DNA from: Caminibacter pacificus
GTDB taxonomy: Bacteria; Campylobacterota; Campylobacteria; Campylobacterales; Nautiliaceae
NCBI RefSeq assembly: GCF_003752135.1
Contig: NZ_RJVK01000006.1
Location: 1-64,000 of the forward strand
Direction of reading: 5' to 3'
Length of the DNA: 64,000 nucleotides
Under the pieces are notes generated by a model. The model saw only the letters and a list, made by a program, of their open reading frames with translations, did no database searches and was not told the origin of the DNA. The translations under genes were made by a program, and so were the position numbers. Below are positions 16,774 through 25,883 of the stretch, piece by piece (position 1 is the first letter of the stretch; each line of letters begins with the position of its first letter).

Positions 16774-17658
16774 ATGAAAGAAAAAATAACCTTTGGTGAG
16801 CTTTTAAATTATTATAATTCAGATAATAACTATGTCGTTTTAGATAAAATGGAAACTAAAAAAGCAGTATATCTACCAAATTGTGTTTATTTTGATAAAG
16901 AAGATTTAGAGAAATTTAAAGAAAAGTTTGATATTGATGTAAAGAAATTATATTTTGATGAAAAAAATCTTTTTTCCGTAATTGAAAAAATTGAGGAACA
17001 AAATGAAGAAAAAGCCGAAGAGATTAAAGATTTTTTAAGAGAATTACCTTATTTGCCTCAGTATAAGCCGGGCTATTATTGCGAAGATATAATCGCTCAA
17101 GAGGATTTGGAAGGACTTGGCGATGTTATTGTTTTAGATTTAAGTAACGGGATTTTAAATGCACCGGAAGATTTTAATGATGTAATGGAAAATTATTATT
17201 TTTGGTGGGACGGAAAAAATTGGAATTCTTCAGAAATAGGTTATATGGATGAGGTTTATGCGGAAGAAATAGATAGCAGAAAAGATAACAATCTTATTTA
17301 TACTTATTATAAGGCTTTTAATAATCTAAGGTTTAGAGTAATTGACACTCCTTACATTGAAAGTTTGCCTGAGATTGATACGGAATGGGGTGATTGGGAA
17401 AAAATTGAAGAGAAACTTGGTAATATTAATCGTTATATTCGAAAACTATCTCTTAAAACAGAACTTATTAATAACGATAAAGGATTTTTTTATCTCACCG
17501 AAACATATCAAGACTATAAAAAAGGGATTTTATCGTTTGACGATTTAGAAATGATTATACAAAAATCCGATATAAAAGATAATATAAAAAAATCACTTAT
17601 TGACACTTTAAACCCAAATAGTGTAGATAACTCTCCTTCAAATTCTCCGACTATCTAA
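16774..17658 (+). CDS. Unknown acidic protein with C-terminal FYLT module (294 aa)
   Basis: The start at 16774 is chosen because AAAGGAG lies seven bases upstream; a GTG 15 bases earlier would include that site in the gene. The body is acidic (many D and E) with no known motif. Near residue 237, KGFFYLTETYQDYKKGIL forms the FYLT module, followed by a linker of N, S and P ending SNSPTI. The DNA coding for the module is almost identical to that in the gene at 21989. Confidence 0.6.
   Translation: MKEKITFGELLNYYNSDNNYVVLDKMETKKAVYLPNCVYFDKEDLEKFKEKFDIDVKKLYFDEKNLFSVIEKIEEQNEEKAEEIKDFLRELPYLPQYKPGYYCEDIIAQEDLEGLGDVIVLDLSNGILNAPEDFNDVMENYYFWWDGKNWNSSEIGYMDEVYAEEIDSRKDNNLIYTYYKAFNNLRFRVIDTPYIESLPEIDTEWGDWEKIEEKLGNINRYIRKLSLKTELINNDKGFFYLTETYQDYKKGILSFDDLEMIIQKSDIKDNIKKSLIDTLNPNSVDNSPSNSPTI
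17476..17520 (+). repeat. 45-bp near-identical repeat within FYLT coding DNA, copy A
   Basis: It matches 22418-22462 at 44 of 45 positions, while the two genes are otherwise unrelated at DNA level. Confidence 0.9.
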
Positions 17659-17682
17659 ATTTTTCTCTTTTTTTTATTTTTT

Positions 17683-17714
17683 CTCCTTTTAAGTAGAAAA
17701 GTTGTCTTTATAAT
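17683..17714 (+). promoter_or_regulatory. Box promoter 5 (921-residue protein)
   Basis: CTCC at 17683-17686, seven bases, TAGAAAAGTT at 17694-17703, five bases, TATAAT at 17709-17714. Confidence 0.85.
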
Positions 17715-17743
17715 TGTAGAAAATCAAAAAAAGGAGTCAAAAA

Positions 17744-20509
17744 ATGAGTGAAGTAACAGAAAGAAAACCATTTGGTAGAGTAATTTTATCTTATTCAAAC
17801 AAAGATAAAACTCGTATCGGTAATCCGAATTATATCGGTAGAGAGCTGTTTAACCCGGCTGAGGCAGTTTTTACACAGAAAATTGAAGATACAATTCCGG
17901 AACTTAGAGAACTTATTAATAAAGCAGAAGAGCCTATCGGGGGAGAAGTGTTAAAAGTTCTTGACACAATCTCTATTAATGATATGGCTTTTTTCACCAT
18001 TGGTGAGAATGGCTATATTTCAGTAATCGACAAAAGAATCAATAAACCGGTAAAGACATACGAAGTTGAGCTTGACAAAAACGGCAGAATTACTACAACT
18101 ATTAAACAAGAAGTTGATGCAAACCTACAAATTATTCAACCAAAAATCGAAAAAGAGAAAGTTGAAGAGTTTGCCATAAATACCGCAAACGTTTTTGCAG
18201 ACTTAAGAAAACACGTTGATACTCACGCATTTGTAGCGGAGTTAAAAAAACATAATCTTATTGGAGAAAACGGAGCGGTTGAGCTTGATACGCTTGCAAA
18301 AGCCTTTCAATTTATTCAAGCGGTTATTAAAGCCGCAGAAAGTAACCCTGACGAGTTTATTGCGGCATTTAACGAGAAGTTTCAAACAAACGTTAAAACT
18401 CTTGCAGAGATTAAAGAGAAGTTTAATTACTTCGTATTAACGGGGCTAAAACTAAATGATGTCCTAAAAGTTGCATTTACGCTTGAAAAAATGAAAGGTA
18501 AAACTCAGGAAGAAATTGACAATATTCTTAAAGATTATAGCGAACAAGACAGATTTTTTCTAAAATCTCTTGCGGAAGCATTGCAAGAACTTATGGACTT
18601 GAGTGTCAGAAAAGCGAACTATATCAAAGTTGCTTACAACGCAAATGGGCAAATTGTTTTATTTGACAATAAGACACTTAATAGTATTGGAAACGGAGAG
18701 ATTCATAGTGACCTTGGATTTGCGGAACTGACAAAAGAGGTAAGAGAAGCATTCGCTACAATCGAGAAATATCATAGAAAAGCACAAGATGAAGATTGTC
18801 CTACTCTTGAGGAAGCTCAAGAGGCTGAAAATATTTTAAGGGCAGCTATTGAAGAGCTAACAAAAGAGGATAACTCACTTTACGTTGAAAAAGTTGTGTT
18901 GCCTACAATTAGAGAGGCAGACGTTGTAAGTCTTGGAGGTGATGACCATAATGCTCTAAAAGCGTTTCAAGTGCTCTTTGATTTTTATATGAAAAAAACT
19001 TTTAAACAATTTATAGAGAATAAAAAAGATGCGCTATATAGTGATGAAGTACTTCTTACAAAACCCGGGGACGACGGGAAAAGACGCCTTAGATACAACT
19101 CATATGCGACACTTGAAAAATACGGAATTGATATTCCTGAGGAATTAAAAGATAAAAAAATAGATAGTTATGTAATTGTCGCTAAATTGCCAACCATTCC
19201 GTCATATAGTAACGACTTTTATCTTAAAACAAAAAGTGCGATAATCGGTAATGTCTATATGGCAGGCGATAAAATTGTTGATATTAAGTCCGGAACAGCT
19301 TACTCACAATACCTTAAAACATACGCAAAACTTGGAAATGTGCTTTTGGGTATCGCAAATCTTGAAGACCCGAAAAAAGCAAAAGACTATGCTATTGAGT
19401 TAAATAACATTATCAAGTTTCAGGTAAGAACACGCGACGGAATTAAGCCGCTTGAGAATGTTTCAAGTGAATACAAGAAGTTTATCAAAGCTATTGAGAA
19501 ACCTATCTTAAGAACGCTACAAAAAGCATTAAATGACGGGAATATCGAAGAGGCTAAAAAGATTATAGAAAATGCTGGAAATGCGCCAGCTAAAACACCT
19601 GTAAAGGTACTAAGTGAGTTTTTAAAAGCATACGAAACATACGCAAAAACAAATAGCATTTATACTAACAATACTATCGCTTTTGCATTAAAGAGTAAAA
19701 ATGTAGTGAATGCGTTAAAAAGCGGTAAAGATTTTGAAGAACTAAAAGAGAGCTTAACTAAAAACGAAAGAAAACTTTTTGGTACGTTTAAGTCAAGATT
19801 TTTTGTTTTAAAAGATGCAATTATTACTACACTTGAAAATGACAAACTAAAAATTGCAGAAATGGACGGAATTGATGAAGAGAAAAAACAATATCTCGAT
19901 ATTGAGTCTGTTGCTAAAAATATGAGTTTCATTCTCAATGGTAATGTTAAAGGAAAACTTTATTACACAAAAACAGAAAACAATCAATTGATTATCAATC
20001 CGTATTTAAGTGCAAACGGGTTTATAACCGGGGTTGATAATCCTGTTGAAGCGAAAACAGAATTCGGCATTACAAATTATACGCTTAACAAAGAAGTTTA
20101 TAACACTATAATGCAAAGACTCGATGAATTTACAAACAATAATATGTTTATCTTGCAAAAGAAAAACGAAGAAACAAAAAAACTTATCGAACAAAACAAA
20201 GCGGCGTATGCGAATACGCAAGGAATTTTCGGAGACAAAGCTCTTGGAAATAAAGTAAAAGTTCAGTTAGGAGACATTGCGCCTACTGAGGTTAATATAA
20301 ATGTTTCGGAAAAACCTCAAAATGATATTCCTGCTGAGGTTGAAGAGTTGCCAACTCAATATGAGGTAACTGATGCCGATATTGACATTGAACTTGATAA
20401 CGACGATAACATACCTCAACCGGGTGAAGACGAAGATATTGACATTTTGCAAGTAGCAATAAACGAAAAAGAAAATACGCAAGCTCCAAACCCGATAAAT
20501 AGTCTTTAA
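17744..20509 (+). CDS. Large soluble protein of unknown function (921 aa)
   Basis: AAAGGAGTC precedes the ATG. No membrane segment, P-loop or other enzyme motif is visible; the body is mostly amphipathic helix. Its codon use is slightly more GC-rich and regular than its neighbours, which suggests high expression. The last 80 residues are a flexible acidic tail (DADIDIELDNDDN) with P and Q, ending PINSL. A long helical body with an acidic end would suit a DNA mimic or a scaffold. It is the largest single-gene unit under a box promoter. No homologue can be named. Confidence 0.55.
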   Translation: MSEVTERKPFGRVILSYSNKDKTRIGNPNYIGRELFNPAEAVFTQKIEDTIPELRELINKAEEPIGGEVLKVLDTISINDMAFFTIGENGYISVIDKRINKPVKTYEVELDKNGRITTTIKQEVDANLQIIQPKIEKEKVEEFAINTANVFADLRKHVDTHAFVAELKKHNLIGENGAVELDTLAKAFQFIQAVIKAAESNPDEFIAAFNEKFQTNVKTLAEIKEKFNYFVLTGLKLNDVLKVAFTLEKMKGKTQEEIDNILKDYSEQDRFFLKSLAEALQELMDLSVRKANYIKVAYNANGQIVLFDNKTLNSIGNGEIHSDLGFAELTKEVREAFATIEKYHRKAQDEDCPTLEEAQEAENILRAAIEELTKEDNSLYVEKVVLPTIREADVVSLGGDDHNALKAFQVLFDFYMKKTFKQFIENKKDALYSDEVLLTKPGDDGKRRLRYNSYATLEKYGIDIPEELKDKKIDSYVIVAKLPTIPSYSNDFYLKTKSAIIGNVYMAGDKIVDIKSGTAYSQYLKTYAKLGNVLLGIANLEDPKKAKDYAIELNNIIKFQVRTRDGIKPLENVSSEYKKFIKAIEKPILRTLQKALNDGNIEEAKKIIENAGNAPAKTPVKVLSEFLKAYETYAKTNSIYTNNTIAFALKSKNVVNALKSGKDFEELKESLTKNERKLFGTFKSRFFVLKDAIITTLENDKLKIAEMDGIDEEKKQYLDIESVAKNMSFILNGNVKGKLYYTKTENNQLIINPYLSANGFITGVDNPVEAKTEFGITNYTLNKEVYNTIMQRLDEFTNNNMFILQKKNEETKKLIEQNKAAYANTQGIFGDKALGNKVKVQLGDIAPTEVNINVSEKPQNDIPAEVEELPTQYEVTDADIDIELDNDDNIPQPGEDEDIDILQVAINEKENTQAPNPINSL

Positions 20510-20513
20510 TTTC

Positions 20514-20547
20514 TTCAACTCCTCGATATTTATCGGGGAGTGTTGAA
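20514..20547 (+). terminator. Strong hairpin after the 921-residue gene
   Basis: TTCAACTCCTCGATA and TATCGGGGAGTGTTGAA form an imperfect long stem around TT directly after the stop. There is no long T-run, so termination may rely on the stem alone. Its right arm overlaps the next promoter. Confidence 0.55.
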
Positions 20548-20571
20548 ATTGCTATAAAAAATTTCTATAAT
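20543..20571 (+). promoter_or_regulatory. Promoter TTGAAA-17-TATAAT
   Basis: TTGAAA at 20543-20548 and TATAAT at 20566-20571. It is followed by a purine-rich leader (GCGGAAA, then runs of A and G ending AAAGGACG), which recurs before the gene at 38263 and without a gene at 48565-48605. Confidence 0.7.
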
Positions 20572-20627
20572 AATATTTAGCGGAAAACAAACGGAAAAAC
20601 GAAAAAAAGAAAAGAAAAAGGACGGCT

Positions 20628-21098
20628 ATGACTTTGTTGTTTAAGAAAGATTCAGTTTATCTTCCTGAACTTTTACAAATAGTTAGACAAACACCAAAAA
20701 GCCTTAAGTTACAAGGCACGACACAGGTAATAGAACAGCTACTAAGAGCAGGGTATAAACACTTGCTCTCAATCAAACAAATTGATGAATTAGCGCAATA
20801 CAAAGATTTCATAACAAATCTTGAAAATACAATTTATTATGATGATATCAAAGATATTATGATACCCCGTCCGGTTTTGAATGAATATTTTAATAAGGAC
20901 TATTTAGTCCCTAAAAAATTGCCTGATGTGGCAATTAACAGACATTTTTTAATCGAGGAATTAATAGAGCCCTTGAGAAATAAGGGGGTGGTGAATTATC
21001 TTGGTATTAAACCCAGCAGAGATGATATAAAATTTTATGATGATATTGTTAAGGTCAAAAGAAAAGGTAAAATTTTACATTTTGGTGTTTGGTATTAG
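20628..21098 (+). CDS. Small protein of unknown function (156 aa)
   Basis: AAAAAGGACGG precedes the ATG. The protein is soluble, basic and mostly helical, with an IMIPRP segment near residue 83 and no recognised domain. It heads a four-gene unit with a YdjM-like hydrolase, a secreted coiled-coil protein and a FYLT protein. Confidence 0.5.
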   Translation: MTLLFKKDSVYLPELLQIVRQTPKSLKLQGTTQVIEQLLRAGYKHLLSIKQIDELAQYKDFITNLENTIYYDDIKDIMIPRPVLNEYFNKDYLVPKKLPDVAINRHFLIEELIEPLRNKGVVNYLGIKPSRDDIKFYDDIVKVKRKGKILHFGVWY

Positions 21099-21116
21099 TA
21101 TTAGAGGAGGGGAGAG

Positions 21117-21653
21117 ATGACTTTTAGAGGACATATTATACTTGCTACAAGTGTATCTTTACCTTTTATAAATGCAATTTTTCCTTATCCTTCAGCTCAG
21201 TTTTATTATGCTATTGCAGGAGTGATTTTAGGTGCGCTTCTGCCTGATATAGACGAACCGGGTAGTTATATAGGTAGAAAAATCCCCATTATTTCTTTTC
21301 TGATAAGTTTTTTTGTTAAACATCGAGGTTTTACTCATACGATATTTTTTGCTCTTATACCTATCTTATTTGCCTTTTTAGTGCCGTATTGTTATTTTTG
21401 TTACAATAGTTTTTATAATTTTAATATTTTTTATTTGCAGATATTTTTATTTTTTATTGGTGTAGGGTGTATTTTGCACGATATAGGGGATATGCTTACG
21501 AAAAGCTGTGTAAAGTTCTTTTACCCTATCTCAAACAAAACTATTTGTATAGCTCCCAAAAGTTTAAGGTTTAGAACGGGGAGCATTGAAGAAAACATCG
21601 TAGTACTTATTCTTTTTGTATTGCTTACAACCGAAATATCTTTAATTGTTTAA
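21117..21653 (+). CDS. YdjM-like membrane-bound metal-dependent hydrolase (178 aa)
   Basis: Four or five membrane helices carry the family motifs: MTFRGHI at the start, GALLPDIDEPGSYIGRK near residue 40, VKHRGFTHT near 68 and LHDIGDMLT near 120. The histidines and aspartates of these motifs are thought to hold a metal. The family (YdjM/DUF457) sits in the inner membrane and is of poorly defined function; some members are LexA-regulated. All hallmark residues are present. Confidence 0.85.
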   Translation: MTFRGHIILATSVSLPFINAIFPYPSAQFYYAIAGVILGALLPDIDEPGSYIGRKIPIISFLISFFVKHRGFTHTIFFALIPILFAFLVPYCYFCYNSFYNFNIFYLQIFLFFIGVGCILHDIGDMLTKSCVKFFYPISNKTICIAPKSLRFRTGSIEENIVVLILFVLLTTEISLIV

Positions 21654-21663
21654 AGGACTATAT

Positions 21664-21987
21664 ATGAAAAAAATCATTATAATAGCTATGTTTTTTTCTT
21701 TTTCGTTTTCTTACATTTGCCCTATACATAACTTTGAGTCAAATTCATTCTCACAAAAAGCCACAACCTCATCGGTTATACAAAATCATAATCAAAAGAT
21801 ACGCAATAGCTTGCAAAATCTTATAAAAAAAGAAAAAGAATTACAAAAAAGACTTAAGAAAAAGCTTGAACTTTCAAAAAAGCTTGAGGTTTTATATAAA
21901 AATATCCTTTTGGAGAAAAAAAAGCAAGTATTTATTTTGGATAAAATACAAAAACAGAGTGCTTATGAAATTTTAAAGGAGAAGTAA
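21664..21987 (+). CDS. Small exported coiled-coil protein (107 aa)
   Basis: The start at 21664 fits AAAGGA upstream; an earlier in-frame codon at 21646 lies inside the previous gene. Residues 1-17 form a signal peptide, two cysteine- or histidine-bearing positions follow (ICPIHNF), and residues 45-105 are a K/E/L-rich coiled coil. It has the same layout as the secreted protein at 46464, so both may serve the conjugation envelope complex. Confidence 0.5.
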   Translation: MKKIIIIAMFFSFSFSYICPIHNFESNSFSQKATTSSVIQNHNQKIRNSLQNLIKKEKELQKRLKKKLELSKKLEVLYKNILLEKKKQVFILDKIQKQSAYEILKEK

Positions 21988-21988
21988 A

Positions 21989-22594
21989 ATGTATATTGAT
22001 ATATTTAAAGTAAAAAATTACAAAAAAGTCGAAGTTATGGAGGGAATTTACGCCTCAGCCGGGAGTTTTATGCTTGAGATGAGAAATTGTTTAAAAAGAG
22101 AGTTCCCGGAAGTGTATTTTGATAATGATGAAACATTGCCGGCAAAAAATATCGGTTGTTTCATTTTCGGACAGCCTGATAAATGGAAGTCTGTCCTTGC
22201 AATAAGATATGAAAATGATGATAATAGTAAAGAAACAGCCGATATCATTGTCAGACTTGATAAATATAGATGTCCCGACTCTTTTAAAATAGGGACAATT
22301 ATAGCGGTTAAAATGACTCTCGAAAAACTTAAAGAAGAGGGGATTATTGAAGATTTTGAAAAAGCAGAGGGATATTATATTGCTTTCTTAGAAAAAGAAA
22401 GAGAAAAAATAGAACAGGATAAAGGATTTTTTTATCTCACCGAAACATATCGAGACTATAAAGAAGAAATTTTGACTAAAGATAAATTAAAATATATAGT
22501 TTCTCAGGTGTTTGATAATTTTGATATCGAGAAATTTTTAACAAAAGAGCAATATACAATATTAAAAAAACCAACCCGTTCAACTATAAAATAA
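21989..22594 (+). CDS. Unknown protein with C-terminal FYLT module (201 aa)
   Basis: It starts one base after the previous stop, with AAAGGAGAAG as ribosome site. An N-terminal alpha/beta region of about 130 residues has no known family. KGFFYLTETYRDYKEEIL begins near residue 143, and the protein ends PTRSTIK. The FYLT coding DNA matches that of the gene at 16774. Beyond the stop, another frame stays open for about 45 codons, which hints that this 3' end was altered by a frameshift. Confidence 0.55.
   Translation: MYIDIFKVKNYKKVEVMEGIYASAGSFMLEMRNCLKREFPEVYFDNDETLPAKNIGCFIFGQPDKWKSVLAIRYENDDNSKETADIIVRLDKYRCPDSFKIGTIIAVKMTLEKLKEEGIIEDFEKAEGYYIAFLEKEREKIEQDKGFFYLTETYRDYKEEILTKDKLKYIVSQVFDNFDIEKFLTKEQYTILKKPTRSTIK
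22418..22462 (+). repeat. 45-bp near-identical repeat within FYLT coding DNA, copy B
   Basis: Matches 17476-17520 at 44 of 45 positions, pointing to recent gene conversion or module exchange. Confidence 0.9.
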
Positions 22595-22727
22595 AAAAAT
22601 TAATAGTAGAGCTTATTAAAAACAAGAAGGAATTCAAAAAGTGCGATTGTTTTCCAGCCCAATTTTTATTATATAGAATAGAGAAGATTGAAAAAAAATT
22701 TAAAGAAAAAGGAGGAAAAGAAGAGGG

Positions 22728-22762
22728 CTTTTAGCAAATTCAACATATTTTCTTGCTAAAAG
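22728..22762. other. 10-bp inverted repeat in an intergenic gap
   Basis: CTTTTAGCAA and TTGCTAAAAG are separated by 15 bases. There is no T-run on either side. It lies at the border between the box-regulated genes and the integrase-bearing segment, so it could be an operator or a border element. Confidence 0.4.
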
Positions 22763-22891
22763 AATATATAAAGCAATAGAGCCCACAATCAATAATTAAT
22801 ATAAAATCCATTTAGAAAATGTTACCTTTTCTACGAGGTTATAAGGTTGTTTTAAGTTTAGGGCGTTATAATAATAAAAAAAGGAGCTATA

Positions 22892-23296
22892 ATGGAAACG
22901 GTATTTACATTTAATGATTTAAAAGAAATGACAGAAACTTTTTGGGAATTACAAAAAGATTTAAAAGCTATAAGAGAAAAATACCCAACTTGGAAAATCT
23001 CAAACAGAACTAAATTGTATAAAAAATATAGAAATTTTGAAGTTCAAGGAGAAAAAATTGTAGATTATGTTAGCGGAAATCATTTATATTTATATAACGT
23101 TAAATTTAAAGGACTTGATAATTATTCTTTTCGTTTGGTAGATAATAAATTAATTTTAAATCAGCCGTGTTGTAGTTATGAAGGTAATTTTGTAGTAACA
23201 ATACAAAATTGCAGTGAAGTTAAAAATAGTCAATTAAAAACTCTTATTGATATTGAAGAGCTTGGTGTTACTGAGTTTGTTTTGAAATGGTTTTGA
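22892..23296 (+). CDS. Protein of unknown function (134 aa)
   Basis: AAAGGAGC precedes the ATG and a TTATAAT -10 lies about 25 bases upstream. A helical N-terminus is followed by a beta-rich region with three cysteines (PCCSY, QNCSE). No family recognised. It is the first gene of the segment that lacks box promoters and carries an integrase. Confidence 0.45.
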   Translation: METVFTFNDLKEMTETFWELQKDLKAIREKYPTWKISNRTKLYKKYRNFEVQGEKIVDYVSGNHLYLYNVKFKGLDNYSFRLVDNKLILNQPCCSYEGNFVVTIQNCSEVKNSQLKTLIDIEELGVTEFVLKWF

Positions 23297-23377
23297 TTTT
23301 TATAAAAATTCAATATAGTAAAATAATTACTGATAATATTGACATAATAAAGAAAATAAAAAAATTAAGGAAAAAGA

Positions 23378-23749
23378 ATGAACAGCTTTAACGAGATAAT
23401 TTTACAAACATATAATGTTTTAATTCCGTTTTTTGTTAAAGATTTTGCATTATATTTTGGTTTATCTCTTTATATGTTTTTTTTCGTATTTTTTATTAAA
23501 AGTAAAAGAATCAAACTTGATAGCAAAATAGTTACCCTATTTGGAATTATAGGACTTTTTTACTTTTTATATTTATGGTTTCCTTTAAGTCTTCATATCC
23601 CGGAAATATTAAACCCGTTTAAAGCAAGTTTTTATGGATTATTGGGAGGAACAATAGGAGAATGGTTGGAAAATATTATAAAAAATAAAAAAAACAGCTG
23701 GAGTGATAATAAATTTGAGTATCCGTCTAATATTTTTAAGGAACAATAA
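23378..23749 (+). CDS. Small membrane protein (123 aa)
   Basis: Three hydrophobic helices (about 17-40, 48-70, 85-100) and a polar C-terminus. No family recognised. It is followed three bases later by the next gene, so the cluster up to 24734 reads as one operon. Confidence 0.45.
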   Translation: MNSFNEIILQTYNVLIPFFVKDFALYFGLSLYMFFFVFFIKSKRIKLDSKIVTLFGIIGLFYFLYLWFPLSLHIPEILNPFKASFYGLLGGTIGEWLENIIKNKKNSWSDNKFEYPSNIFKEQ

Positions 23750-23752
23750 AAA

Positions 23753-24169
23753 ATGAAATGGAAAAAAACCTGTAAAGCCTGTATTTATTACGCATATAAA
23801 AAGCAAGGCAGAAGATTTTTTAACGTATGCACTCTTTTTAATAAGAGATTGTTAAGTGAAACAGAGGATATTTGCGAAAATTTTAAGCAGGAAAGAATAA
23901 AAATAAATAAACAAGAAGCTGAAACATTAAGAAGAATAGTCGCTTTTGCAAAAGCATACGGGACTATTTATACCACGATGTTGACTGATATTAATATGGC
24001 AGAAGTTGTTAAGGAAGCGGAACAGATAAAAAATGATAAAGAGGCGGAAAAAAAAGTTAAAAAATATATGAAAAAACTTACAAAAATAGGTTTTTTAACA
24101 AGACCTAAAAGAGCAAGAACATTAATGGATTATTACGCAGTTTGGTATGAATTAATAAGGAGTAAATAA
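23753..24169 (+). CDS. Small protein with an N-terminal four-cysteine site (138 aa)
   Basis: Cysteines at 7, 10, 26 and 41 suggest a zinc-binding or iron-sulfur knuckle; the rest is basic and helical. A DNA- or RNA-binding role is possible but not shown. Its stop shares a base with the next start (TAATG). Confidence 0.45.
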   Translation: MKWKKTCKACIYYAYKKQGRRFFNVCTLFNKRLLSETEDICENFKQERIKINKQEAETLRRIVAFAKAYGTIYTTMLTDINMAEVVKEAEQIKNDKEAEKKVKKYMKKLTKIGFLTRPKRARTLMDYYAVWYELIRSK

Positions 24170-24396
24170 TGTATATTGCTTATGATATAAGAAAAATACC
24201 CGTTATCATAGATGAATTTCATCAATATGGTATTGAAGAACACGAGCTTTATATTAAAACTCCATATTTAACAGAATATGAAATAAAAAAAATAAAAGAA
24301 AAACTAAATAAAAACGAAACTTTTATAACTTTTGACGGAAAAGGTGATGAAAAAATAAAAAATGAACTTATAAATTTTATAAATACAAGAAGATAA
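24169..24396 (+). CDS. Small protein of unknown function (75 aa)
   Basis: It is translationally coupled to the previous gene. The protein is alpha/beta, with no membrane segment or motif. Confidence 0.4.
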   Translation: MYIAYDIRKIPVIIDEFHQYGIEEHELYIKTPYLTEYEIKKIKEKLNKNETFITFDGKGDEKIKNELINFINTRR

Positions 24397-24398
24397 CA

Positions 24399-24734
24399 AT
24401 GAAAATAATAGTATTATTTTTAATAAATAGCTTTTTATTGTTTATTACAGGGAAAATAATTTATATTTTGTTTTTTTCAGACAAATTGGAATATGAAGAA
24501 TCGAGAGAAAAACAAAAATTTAAAGATATGTTATATTTCTTGCTTTTTGTTTTCTTAACGGAAATAATATTTTACTATGAAAGTATTAAAAACCCTAAAA
24601 TAGCATTTCTTGAAAGAATACTTTTAACTTTTATAGATGAAATCATTTTGTTTTTTGGATTTTTAAGTTTATTGTTAATTTTTTATATTTTGTTTAATTT
24701 AATAAATATTATGTTTGAAATAATGAAAAAATAA
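24399..24734 (+). CDS. Small membrane protein (111 aa)
   Basis: Three strongly hydrophobic segments are visible at residues of about 3-25, 44-62 and 80-108. No family recognised. It lies two bases after the previous stop. Confidence 0.4.
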   Translation: MKIIVLFLINSFLLFITGKIIYILFFSDKLEYEESREKQKFKDMLYFLLFVFLTEIIFYYESIKNPKIAFLERILLTFIDEIILFFGFLSLLLIFYILFNLINIMFEIMKK

Positions 24735-24753
24735 ATAAAAAAAAGGACGATAA

Positions 24754-25878
24754 ATGCCACGCTTTAATCTTAACGCTAAAGACAATATACACGATACCCT
24801 ATTCTTTTGGCTACAACAATATACCAAATTTAAAGCAATGATTCTATCGCTTAAAAACGCAAACGAAGAACAAATAAAGACGCTTATTAAACAAATAGAA
24901 TACGCTAAAAACTTTAAAGAACTTCACGAAATTATGAAAAAATCAAAACATATATCTTCAGCATACGAATATTTTATTAAAAATTACAAATTTACGCAGT
25001 GGCTTATAGAAAACAATGCAATCGAAAAAATGGAAGATATAGATACTTTCTTGGTAATTGAGTTTTTAACGCAAATAACGGCAAACAAAAGCAAATCAAC
25101 GATGGAAAATTACAAAAACGCAGTTATAAATTTTTTAAAGTTTATTGAAGACAATCTATCATTAAGAGATAGCAATTTTTCCTTTAAATTAAAAGTATCG
25201 AAATGGCAAAGCAATTTGTATCGCTTAAAAGACAAAAAGCCCGACTATTTGTGCGAAGAAGAGATAGACAGATTGCTTGAAACGATAGAACAATACGAAT
25301 TTAAAACGGGAAATACTAAAAAACCAAGCGAATATCTAAAAGCGTTATATAGACTTACTATTCAGTTTGCCTTATTCGGAGGATTAAGAATAAGCGAGAT
25401 TGCAAATTTAAAGCTAAAAGACATATATATTAATAAAAAAGATGATATTATGGAAGTATTTATCGAAGAGAGCAAAAACCAAAAAAGCCGTGTAGTATCC
25501 ATCCCCTATTCCAAAGGAAAATATACGATTAAAAAAGCATACGAGGAATATTTGGAGAAAAGAAAAGATTTTCTAAATAGTTTGGAAGAGCCGTGCGAAC
25601 TTGCAAAAGAATATTTAATAATTACGAATAAGTGTAAAAAAATATCATCGCAAACAATGGAAAATATTTTAAAAAAATTATTTTTAAAAGCGGGAATATT
25701 AACAACCAAAAAAGGTATGCACTTATTAAGGCATACACACGCAAGTCTGTTTTATAAGAAAATGCAGGATGTTTTGCTTTTAAAGGAACGATTAGGACAC
25801 GATAATATAAGAACTACGATGAGATATACGCATTTGGATGAAGAAAAAATGAAAAAGTCGGCTGATGCGATGAGATAG
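24754..25878 (+). CDS. Tyrosine recombinase / integrase (374 aa)
   Basis: An N-terminal SAM-like core-binding domain (about 60-150) is followed by the catalytic domain with R212 in GGLRISE, HLLRH (H323, R326), GH (H349) and the nucleophile Y358 in RYTH. These are the residues needed for strand exchange. Integrases of this type excise and insert elements or resolve multimers. It lies at the end of a small-gene cluster and beside two repressor modules, as expected for a mobile segment. AAAAAGGACG precedes the ATG. Confidence 0.9.
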   Translation: MPRFNLNAKDNIHDTLFFWLQQYTKFKAMILSLKNANEEQIKTLIKQIEYAKNFKELHEIMKKSKHISSAYEYFIKNYKFTQWLIENNAIEKMEDIDTFLVIEFLTQITANKSKSTMENYKNAVINFLKFIEDNLSLRDSNFSFKLKVSKWQSNLYRLKDKKPDYLCEEEIDRLLETIEQYEFKTGNTKKPSEYLKALYRLTIQFALFGGLRISEIANLKLKDIYINKKDDIMEVFIEESKNQKSRVVSIPYSKGKYTIKKAYEEYLEKRKDFLNSLEEPCELAKEYLIITNKCKKISSQTMENILKKLFLKAGILTTKKGMHLLRHTHASLFYKKMQDVLLLKERLGHDNIRTTMRYTHLDEEKMKKSADAMR

Positions 25879-25883
25879 TATTG

